A stretch of DNA of 64,000 nt. It comes from Clostridiales bacterium (GTDB taxonomy: Bacteria; Bacillota; Clostridia; Lachnospirales; Lachnospiraceae). The DNA lies in the NCBI GenBank assembly GCA_029010495.1, contig JAQXKO010000025.1, positions 62,001 to 126,000 of the forward strand. Direction: 5' to 3'. Made by a program: the position numbers and the translations under genes. The notes under the pieces are model-generated. The model saw nothing but the letters and a program-made list of their open reading frames with translations. It did no database searches and was not told the origin of the DNA. Within the stretch, counting starts at the first letter, position 1. Each line of letters starts with the position of its first letter. Of this stretch, positions 1 through 7,283 are shown piece by piece.

Positions 1-225
1 TTTGCGGAAACAATAAAGAGACGTACGGCCTTACCTGTAATATTGTGGGACGAACGTCTTACAACTGTGTCTGCTCATAATTATCTTAATGAGGCCGGAC
101 TTGATTATCAGGAAAAAAATAAGGTTGTAGATACTGTTGCAGCAGGCATTATTTTACAATCGTATCTTGATTATCTTGCAAATCATCCGGATGACAAAGC
201 AAACCTTGAAAAGAATCTTGACTGA
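1..225 (+). CDS. ruvX: Holliday junction resolvase RuvX/YqgF, C-terminal part (5' truncated by window)
   Basis: Frame 1 is open from base 1; residues ILWDERLTTVSAHNYLNEAG...K..VDTVAAGIILQSYLD match the YqgF C-terminus. Confidence 0.85.
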   Translation, partial: FAETIKRRTALPVILWDERLTTVSAHNYLNEAGLDYQEKNKVVDTVAAGIILQSYLDYLANHPDDKANLEKNLD

Positions 226-246
226 AAGATGAAATGAGGGATTATT

Positions 247-507
247 ATGGAAGAAAATATTATTTTTACTACCGAAGACGGTGAAAAAATAGGTTTTAAA
301 TTAGTTGAAGAATTTAAACTTAACGGAGCATCATATCTGCTTGTCGAAGATACAAAAGCAAGTGAAGACGAAGATAATGCATATATTTTAAAAGTCGTCA
401 AGAATGATAATGATGAAATGATATATGAAATGGTATATGATGATAACGAGCTTAGTATTATATCTGATTATTTAAATGACATTCTTGACGACATTTACAT
501 AGAATAA
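247..507 (+). CDS. DUF1292 (YrzB-like) family protein
   Basis: Small acidic protein (IIFTTEDGEKIGFKLVEEFKLNGASYLLV) located between ruvX and RNase J. Confidence 0.75.
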   Translation: MEENIIFTTEDGEKIGFKLVEEFKLNGASYLLVEDTKASEDEDNAYILKVVKNDNDEMIYEMVYDDNELSIISDYLNDILDDIYIE

Positions 508-512
508 ATGAA

Positions 513-2177
513 ATGGAGTTATTTGAAATGGGACAGAGTTTGAAAATCATTCCGCTTGGGGGATTGGAGCAGATCGGAATGAATATTACAGCATTCGAAT
601 ACGGTGATTCAATCGTAGTCGTTGACTGTGGATTGGCTTTTCCTGATGATGATATGTTGGGAATTGACCTTGTAATACCGAATATTACTTACCTTAAGGA
701 TAATATTAACAAGGTAAAGGGTTTTTTTATAACACATGGTCATGAAGACCATATAGGCGCTCTGCCTTATATTTTAAGGGAAATTGATGTGCCTGTATAT
801 GGTACAAAGCTTACAAACGGAATTATCAGGAATAAACTTGTTGAGTTTCAGCTTAGTGAAACAACGAGGCTTTTCGATGTTTCCTTCGGTGATGTTATTG
901 ATGCAGGAGAATTGAAGGTTGAATTTATAAAAACCAACCACAGTATATCCGATGCGGCCGCACTTGCAATTACATCACCTGCAGGTGTTGTGATTCATAC
1001 AGGTGATTTTAAGGTTGATTTTACTCCTGTATATGGTGATGCAATTGACCTTCAGCGCTTTGGCGAGCTTGGACGTAAAGGCGTGCTCGCACTGTTAAGT
1101 GACAGTACAAATGCATTAAAGCCGGGCATGACGATGTCCGAAAAGACGGTCGGTCATACATTTGATACTATTTTTCATGAGGCTGCCGACAGCAGAATTA
1201 TTATTGCCACCTTTGCATCAAATGTTGACAGAGTCCAGCAGATAATTAATTCCGCAGCAAAATTTGACAGAAAGGTGGCAATAGAAGGACGCAGTATGGT
1301 AAGCTATATCTCCACTGCGGCATCACTTGGATATTTATCCCTTCCCGACAATATTCTTATTACTGCTGAAGAAATGCATCTGTATCCAAACAGCCGTCTT
1401 GTAATTATTACAACAGGCTCTCAGGGAGAATCAATGGCTGCATTATCAAGAATTGCAGCAAATCTTCATAAAAAGGTATCTATTGTTCCGGGAGATACGG
1501 TTATATTCAGCTCTACACCTATTCCCGGAAATGAAAAGAATGTATCAAGGGTTATTAATGAGCTTTCAATGCAGGGCGCCAAGGTTATTTTCCAGGATAC
1601 TCATGTGTCGGGACATGCCTGTCAGGACGAATTAAAAATCATATATTCACTCCTTAAACCAAAGTATGCAATACCGGTTCACGGAGAATTCAGACAACGA
1701 AGCGCCAATCGCGAGCTTGCAATCAGTCTGGGAATGAAAAAGGAAAACGTTCTTCTTCTTAAATCAGGAGATGTATTAAGCATCAGTGAAGATGAAGCCG
1801 TAGTAACTGAACGTGTTCCGGCAGGGCCTGTATTTGTAGATGGTCTGGGTGTGGGTGATGTTGGTAATGTTGTTATAAGGGACAGACAATATCTTTCGGA
1901 AAACGGTCTGGTAATAGTATCTCTTGCCGTGTATTATGATGACGGTGAAATTGTGGCGGGACCTGATATTATTACAAAGGGCTTCGTATACCAGAAGGAA
2001 GCAGAGCAGATACTTTTGGAAGCAAAGAATGTTGCTTATGATTCATATTATCTGTGCTGTGAACGCGGATATGATTTTAACAAAACAAAAAACGTAATAA
2101 AGGATAATCTTGCGGACTTCTTCCGTAAACAGATTGGAAGAAAGCCGATGATAATTCCTATAATTCAGAAAGTATAG
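513..2177 (+). CDS. rnj: Ribonuclease J (metallo-beta-lactamase/beta-CASP)
   Basis: LGGLEQIGMN, FFITHGHEDHIGALPYIL, HTGDFK, PVHGEFRQ motifs; ATG at 528 is an alternative start. Confidence 0.93.
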   Translation: MELFEMGQSLKIIPLGGLEQIGMNITAFEYGDSIVVVDCGLAFPDDDMLGIDLVIPNITYLKDNINKVKGFFITHGHEDHIGALPYILREIDVPVYGTKLTNGIIRNKLVEFQLSETTRLFDVSFGDVIDAGELKVEFIKTNHSISDAAALAITSPAGVVIHTGDFKVDFTPVYGDAIDLQRFGELGRKGVLALLSDSTNALKPGMTMSEKTVGHTFDTIFHEAADSRIIIATFASNVDRVQQIINSAAKFDRKVAIEGRSMVSYISTAASLGYLSLPDNILITAEEMHLYPNSRLVIITTGSQGESMAALSRIAANLHKKVSIVPGDTVIFSSTPIPGNEKNVSRVINELSMQGAKVIFQDTHVSGHACQDELKIIYSLLKPKYAIPVHGEFRQRSANRELAISLGMKKENVLLLKSGDVLSISEDEAVVTERVPAGPVFVDGLGVGDVGNVVIRDRQYLSENGLVIVSLAVYYDDGEIVAGPDIITKGFVYQKEAEQILLEAKNVAYDSYYLCCERGYDFNKTKNVIKDNLADFFRKQIGRKPMIIPIIQKV

Positions 2178-2248
2178 ACTCTGATAATATCCGGACAATT
2201 TATAATTAAAATTATTTTCTTAATCTTTTAAAAAGGAGAGAAATCATA

Positions 2249-2914
2249 GTGGTTATCAGCGAGAACCTTAGTGGTTATATAAAAGCATTTGTTCCTGACT
2301 TATCTGATAAGCTTGAACAGATTGAAATATTCGGACACGACAACAGGGTACCAATCATTAAAAAGGATGCTCAGTCCGTATTATCATTTGCATTGAATAT
2401 ATCTAATCCTAAAAAAGTTCTTGAGGTTGGTACCGCTATTGGTTTTTCTTCTCTTTTAATGTGTGAGATATGTAATACAATTGAGAATATTGATACTCTG
2501 GAGAAAGATGAAAACAGAATTATTATCGCCAGGGAAAATATTGAAAAATGCGGAAGAACAGATACGATAAAAGTATACGAGGGTGATGCTGATGTGTTGT
2601 TAAAACAATTTGCACAGCAGGGCAGGAGGTACGATTTTGTGTTTTTGGATGCTGCCAAGGCTCAATATTTGGAATATTTAAAAAGTATTAATAAATTAAT
2701 TAAACCCGGCGGAATTCTTCTTACGGATAACGTTCTTCAGGAGGGAAGCGTATGTGCTTCCAAATTTTCAGTTACAAGAAGAGACAGAACGATACATATA
2801 CGTATGCGTGAATATATAGATTATATTATGAAACGTGAAATGTACTCCTCTGTAATTATACCGGTTGGTGACGGTATGATATTAAGTGTACGAAAAGGAA
2901 ATAATAATGAATAA
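2249..2914 (+). CDS. Class I SAM-dependent O-methyltransferase (TrmR/YrrM-like)
   Basis: VLEVGTAIGFSSLLM, DFVFLDAAKAQY, GGILLTDNVLQEG; GTG start after aaaaaggagag RBS. Confidence 0.85.
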   Translation: MVISENLSGYIKAFVPDLSDKLEQIEIFGHDNRVPIIKKDAQSVLSFALNISNPKKVLEVGTAIGFSSLLMCEICNTIENIDTLEKDENRIIIARENIEKCGRTDTIKVYEGDADVLLKQFAQQGRRYDFVFLDAAKAQYLEYLKSINKLIKPGGILLTDNVLQEGSVCASKFSVTRRDRTIHIRMREYIDYIMKREMYSSVIIPVGDGMILSVRKGNNNE

Positions 2915-4142
2915 AAAACCTGAGTTATTAATCCCGGCCGGCAGCCTTGAAGTATTAAAGGTTGCAATAGATTATGGCGCTGATGCAGTATATATCGGCG
3001 GAGAAATGTTTTCTCTTCGCGCCAAGGCCAAAAATTTTTCTGCAGAGGATATGGCCTGTGGAATTGAATATGCACACAGCTTTGGTAAAAAGGTGTACGT
3101 AACAGCTAATATTACGGCTCATAATGAAGATATTGAAAGTATATATGACTATTTTAATGAATTAAATGAGCTTGGACCTGATGCGGTTATTGTATCGGAT
3201 CCCGGTGTATTTATGATTGCAAAGGAGATTCTTGATTCTTCGATTGATATTCATATCAGTACACAGGCCAATAATGTCAATTATCTTACTTACAAATTCT
3301 GGTTCAATCAGGGTGCATCAAGAGTAGTAAGCGGACGTGAACTTTCATTAAAGGAAATAAGGGAGCTTAGGGATAATATCCCCGATGAGCTTGAAATTGA
3401 AACCTTTATCCATGGAGCAATGTGTATTTCTTACTCGGGAAGATGTCTGCTCAGTAATTTTATGACCGGAAGAGACGCCAACAAAGGTGCATGTACTCAT
3501 CCGTGCAGATGGAAATATGCGGTTGTAGAAGAAAACAGACCGGGAGAATATTTCCCTGTTTTTGAAAATGAACGCGGAACATACGTATTTAATTCAAAAG
3601 ATCTTTGTATGATTGAGTATATACCGGAGCTTGTTGATGCAGGTATTGACAGCTTCAAAATTGAAGGTCGTATGAAAACAGCACTTTACGTTGCATGTGT
3701 TACAAGAACATACCGTAAAGCGATTGATGATTATTTTATTTCAAAAGATATATATGAATCAAATATGGAATGGTACAGGGAAGAAATAAGCAAATGTACC
3801 TACAGAAATTTTACAACCGGCTTTTTCTTTGGTAAACCGGGTCCTGATTCACTTGTTTACGATAATAATGTGTATCAGCGTAATTACACATATCTCGGAA
3901 TAATTGAAGAGGTATTTGAAGACGGTTCATTTCTTATAACGCAGAGAAATAAATTCTGTGTTGGTGATGTGATAGAGGTTATGACACCTGATTTTGAAAA
4001 TATTCAGGTAACTGTTAAGGAAATGTATAATGATGAAAACATGCCAGTTGATTCATGTCCTCATCCTCTTATGAAGATTAGAATTGTAGGAGACAAAATT
4101 GTCAATAAAGGTAATTTAATCAGAATAAAAGATGTGGAATAG
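2907..4142 (+). CDS. U32 family peptidase (YrrO/TrhP-like tRNA hydroxylation protein)
   Basis: KPELLIPAGSLEVLKVAIDYGADAVYIGG..., HGAMCISYSGRCLLSN, NSKDLCMIEYIPELVDAGIDSFKIEGRMK; start taken at internal ATG 2907. Confidence 0.9.
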   Translation: MNKKPELLIPAGSLEVLKVAIDYGADAVYIGGEMFSLRAKAKNFSAEDMACGIEYAHSFGKKVYVTANITAHNEDIESIYDYFNELNELGPDAVIVSDPGVFMIAKEILDSSIDIHISTQANNVNYLTYKFWFNQGASRVVSGRELSLKEIRELRDNIPDELEIETFIHGAMCISYSGRCLLSNFMTGRDANKGACTHPCRWKYAVVEENRPGEYFPVFENERGTYVFNSKDLCMIEYIPELVDAGIDSFKIEGRMKTALYVACVTRTYRKAIDDYFISKDIYESNMEWYREEISKCTYRNFTTGFFFGKPGPDSLVYDNNVYQRNYTYLGIIEEVFEDGSFLITQRNKFCVGDVIEVMTPDFENIQVTVKEMYNDENMPVDSCPHPLMKIRIVGDKIVNKGNLIRIKDVE

Positions 4143-4143
4143 C

Positions 4144-4170
4144 ACTTTTTGATTATATTTTGCATATAGT
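4144..4170 (+). promoter_or_regulatory. Candidate SigK-type promoter for sigK (AC-N17-CATATAGT)
   Basis: AC at 4144-4145 and CATANNNT match at 4163-4170 with a 17-nt gap, directly upstream of the CDS. Confidence 0.4.
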
Positions 4171-4182
4171 GACAAAAACGAC

Positions 4183-4818
4183 TTGGTTTTTATAATGAAT
4201 ACATTTCCAAAGCCCTATACGCAAGCTGAGGAAAAAGAGGCATTTTTAAAGATGAAACAGGGAGATGTCTCGGCCAGGGAGGGACTGATTCTTCACAATT
4301 TGAGATTGGTAACTCATGTAATTAAGCACTATAATATATCGGAAGCCGATACTGCAGAATATATTTCTATTGGAACCATAGGACTGATAAAGGCAATTGA
4401 TTCTTTTGATGATTCGCAGGGTACGAGACTTGCAACATATGCATCACGATGTATCAACAATGAAATACTGATGCATCTGCGTGTGTCAAAGAAGCTAAAC
4501 AGGGAAATGTCATATAATGAAACCGTAGGAACGGATAAGGAGGGCAATGAGATACATCTTTTTGATGTACTTGAATCTACAGAGCCCATACCGCAGGAAA
4601 AATATATTCACAGCTGGGAGCTGGGAAAGATTTCCGAAGCAGTCGAAAAATGTCTTACTTCACGCGAGAAAGTCATTATCCGCTTAAGATACGGTTTTGA
4701 AAATAAAGCACCCTTAACTCAAAAAGAGATTGCTTCTATGTTTAAAATCAGTCGAAGTTATGTCAGCAGAATTGAAAAAAAGGCTTTGGAAAAAATTCGA
4801 AAATATTGTGATATGTAA
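4183..4818 (+). CDS. sigK: Sporulation sigma factor SigK-like, uninterrupted and without pro-sequence
   Basis: HNLRLVTHVIKHY...SIGTIGLIKAIDSFD...GTRLATYASRCINNEILMHLR...KEIASMFKISRSYVSRIEKKALEKI; likely start ATG 4195. Confidence 0.82.
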   Translation: MVFIMNTFPKPYTQAEEKEAFLKMKQGDVSAREGLILHNLRLVTHVIKHYNISEADTAEYISIGTIGLIKAIDSFDDSQGTRLATYASRCINNEILMHLRVSKKLNREMSYNETVGTDKEGNEIHLFDVLESTEPIPQEKYIHSWELGKISEAVEKCLTSREKVIIRLRYGFENKAPLTQKEIASMFKISRSYVSRIEKKALEKIRKYCDM

Positions 4819-4839
4819 ATATGTTTACACGGAGGAAGT

Positions 4840-5634
4840 ATGGGTAAGAAAAACTTTATTATTATTTTGGTAATAGTAATTGCTGTAATATCGGTTGCGG
4901 CAGGTATTTTTTTACATGACAGACAGCAGAATAAATTAAATAATAACGGCAATGATTCGTTTTATCAGCCGCTCGTTACGGAGTCAGGTGATGTAACGCC
5001 CGAGCTGACACCTGAAGCCGTAATAACTCAGAATGTTACACCGAATGAACCAACAATTAAGGATTTGCAGGCAGATAGCCTGGGACTTTACCCGGTATTC
5101 AGCGGAAAACCCGAAAAAATTTGGGATGATTATGAAAGCATTCCTATTGATATAGTTGCATTGGGCAAGGAAAAAGAAAAGGCTTCATATAAGGTTATCT
5201 GGTCAAAGACTCATCTATATATTCAGGTTACAGTATATGATTCCACCCCTGATGTAAGCGGTAAAAAATATGATGTCCAGGACAGCGTAGAGGTTTTTCT
5301 TAATGAGGATGGGAAAAAGCATGAAACACTTGTAGTAGGAGATTCACATTATATTGTTAACAGAGAAAACAAGCAGAGTACCGGCTTCGGGGCAGCTGAT
5401 AAATTTGAATCCGTTACGTATGAGATTGTTGAAAATGATAAGTCAATCGGATATGTTGTTGAGATGGCTATACCGTTTCAGACGACAAGACCTAATAAAA
5501 ACGATGAAATGGGCTTTGATATTCAGATCAATAATGCTGTTAAAGGCGGTCTTGTCAGTATCAGGAAATGGGCAAGTAATTATATTTATACTTACCAGAA
5601 TTTCAAGGCTGTAGGCACATTGATTTATAAATGA
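4840..5634 (+). CDS. Membrane-anchored protein with CBM9-like domain
   Basis: N-terminal TM segment (FIIILVIVIAVISVAAGIF), P/T-rich linker, C-terminal VFSGKPEKIWDDYESIPI...LYIQVTVYDSTPD...DSVEVFLNED typical of CBM9. Confidence 0.7.
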   Translation: MGKKNFIIILVIVIAVISVAAGIFLHDRQQNKLNNNGNDSFYQPLVTESGDVTPELTPEAVITQNVTPNEPTIKDLQADSLGLYPVFSGKPEKIWDDYESIPIDIVALGKEKEKASYKVIWSKTHLYIQVTVYDSTPDVSGKKYDVQDSVEVFLNEDGKKHETLVVGDSHYIVNRENKQSTGFGAADKFESVTYEIVENDKSIGYVVEMAIPFQTTRPNKNDEMGFDIQINNAVKGGLVSIRKWASNYIYTYQNFKAVGTLIYK

Positions 5635-5653
5635 TTATTTCGGGAGAATTACA

Positions 5654-6619
5654 ATGAAGAAAATAGTTACTTTGTATACATGTTTAATTATCAGCCTTGT
5701 ATTTATATTTAGTGCAGTGACATATGTAAAGGCAGTGGAAGATGAAACTGAAGAACCATCAGTATCCGTTACTCCTACGGTAAGTGAAGAACCGACACCA
5801 ACAGTAACTGAGGCTCCTTCGGTAATCCCTTCACCGTCCGCGGAAGTAACGCCAAGTGCTGAACCGTCTGAGAAACCGACCCTGACACCGACTCCCCAGG
5901 TCACAGAAACTCCAACACCGATTGCAACAGCTACACCTAAGCCTGAGGAAAATATAAGCCCTACTGCAACCGTTAGTCCTACCGGTACACCGTACGCAAC
6001 CGTTATTCCTCCGCAGACAGACAAGAAACCGCAGGGACCTAAGAAGGCATCAGATAAAAAAGTTGAAATCAGGTCTCCAAAGGTTATTAAGATTGACGGT
6101 ATATATGAAAATGTATGGGACAATATTGAAACCGTAAATATTGAAAATGTTTCATGGGGTAAATCAGGTGCATCCGGTGGCTTCAAAACTTACTGGGATA
6201 AAGAAAAAATATATATTCTCGTTGATGTGAAAGATAATACTCCGGATTGTTCATCAGAAATGTTTTCAAGACAGGATTGTGTTGAAATCTTTATTAATGA
6301 AAATAACGAAAAACCTGAAGAATACGGTAAGGGTGACGTTCATGTTAAAATAAACAGAGAAGGCAGTGTTGAATATGGCCATAATGCAAATGAGGAAATA
6401 ATCAGCTATGGTGTAATAAAAAAAGACGGCGGTTATATGATTGAGGCTTCCGTAAGATTTACTGCAATAAAGCCTACTTTTGGAACAAAAATCGGTTTTG
6501 ATGTCAGAATTAATGATTCTCAGGGAAATGAGGACAGAGATTATATGATTCAATGGAGTGATACATCCATGATGACATTTAATAATCTTACAAAAATCGG
6601 AACAATTACTTTGAAATAA
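5654..6619 (+). CDS. Secreted or anchored protein with TPT-rich linker and CBM9-like domain
   Basis: Signal/TM N-terminus; long T/P/E linker; C-terminal KIDGIYENVWDNIETVNI...IYILVDVKDNTPD...DCVEIFINENNE resembles the preceding gene. Confidence 0.7.
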   Translation: MKKIVTLYTCLIISLVFIFSAVTYVKAVEDETEEPSVSVTPTVSEEPTPTVTEAPSVIPSPSAEVTPSAEPSEKPTLTPTPQVTETPTPIATATPKPEENISPTATVSPTGTPYATVIPPQTDKKPQGPKKASDKKVEIRSPKVIKIDGIYENVWDNIETVNIENVSWGKSGASGGFKTYWDKEKIYILVDVKDNTPDCSSEMFSRQDCVEIFINENNEKPEEYGKGDVHVKINREGSVEYGHNANEEIISYGVIKKDGGYMIEASVRFTAIKPTFGTKIGFDVRINDSQGNEDRDYMIQWSDTSMMTFNNLTKIGTITLK

Positions 6620-6623
6620 AAAT

Positions 6624-6649
6624 AAGGTGCAGATATTAATCTGCACCTT
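6624..6649 (-). terminator. Hairpin between CBM9 gene and tRNA-Leu, probably bidirectional
   Basis: Perfect 11-bp inverted repeat AAGGTGCAGAT-ATTA-ATCTGCACCTT; on the minus strand it is followed by ATTTTTATTT. Confidence 0.75.
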
Positions 6650-6651
6650 TA

Positions 6652-6734
6652 TGCGGATGGCGGGACTTGAACCCGCACGAAGTCGCCTCCGGCAGATTTT
6701 GAGTCTGCTGCGTCTGCCATTCCGCCACATCCGC
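6652..6734 (-). tRNA. tRNA-Leu (anticodon CAA)
   Basis: Reverse complement GCGGATGTGGCGGAATGGCAGACGC-AGCAGACTCAAAATCTGC-CGGAGGCGACTTCG-TGCGGGTTCAAGTCCCGCCATCCGCA; acceptor GCGGATG/CATCCGC, loop CTCAAAA, class II variable arm; CCA not encoded. Confidence 0.96.
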
Positions 6735-6743
6735 ATCAGGATA

Positions 6744-6772
6744 ATTTTATCACAAATAATTTAAAAAAGCAA
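6744..6772 (-). promoter_or_regulatory. Sigma-A-like promoter for tRNA-Leu
   Basis: Minus strand TTGCTT-N17-TAAAAT, about 10 bp upstream of the tRNA 5' end. Confidence 0.6.
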
Positions 6773-6799
6773 TACCTTATAGATAATTTTGGAGGAAGT

Positions 6800-7282
6800 A
6801 TGGATCATAAAATATGTGAATCATTAATTGATGATTATATTGAAGATCGTCTCACCGGCAGAGAGCTTGATGATTTTATTAAACATATTGAAAGCTGCCC
6901 TGCCTGCTATGAGGAATTATCAATTAATTATTCGTTGGTAAATGCATTAAAACAAATAGATCAGGGCAAGGATTTTTCTGAGGATTTTGAAATAGAGCTC
7001 GATGAAAAAATTAATAGATATAAACAGAAGAAAAAAAACATGACATCAATTCTTGTGTTTTCCGCAGTCTTTATATTTCTTGTATCATTTTCTTTTGCAT
7101 TTGTGTTTTCTCTTTTTACCATGTCGGATAATATTAAATATAGCAGCAATAAGAATGATAATATTATCAGCTTTAACATAAAATCGCCAGAAAGAGAATT
7201 TGACCCTGTTAAAATCAATATTGATAAATATAACAAGGATGTAATCAACTATCTTCACGATATAAACAGCGATAATAAATAA
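6800..7282 (+). CDS. Putative zinc-finger (zf-HC2, anti-sigma-like) membrane protein
   Basis: N-terminal CESLIDDYIEDRL...HIESCPACYEEL (HxxxCxxC) followed by one TM segment SILVFSAVFIFLVSFSFAFVFSLF. Confidence 0.65.
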   Translation: MDHKICESLIDDYIEDRLTGRELDDFIKHIESCPACYEELSINYSLVNALKQIDQGKDFSEDFEIELDEKINRYKQKKKNMTSILVFSAVFIFLVSFSFAFVFSLFTMSDNIKYSSNKNDNIISFNIKSPEREFDPVKINIDKYNKDVINYLHDINSDNK

Positions 7283-7283
7283 T

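Noticed and set aside
5635-6186. 183-aa minus-strand ORF (V/G/T-rich)
   Set aside because: It is the complement of the T/P-rich linker of the CBM9 gene; low complexity, no RBS or family signature
6266-6736. 156-aa minus-strand ORF
   Set aside because: Starts within the tRNA-Leu and reads antisense through the CBM9 gene; the tRNA is far better supported
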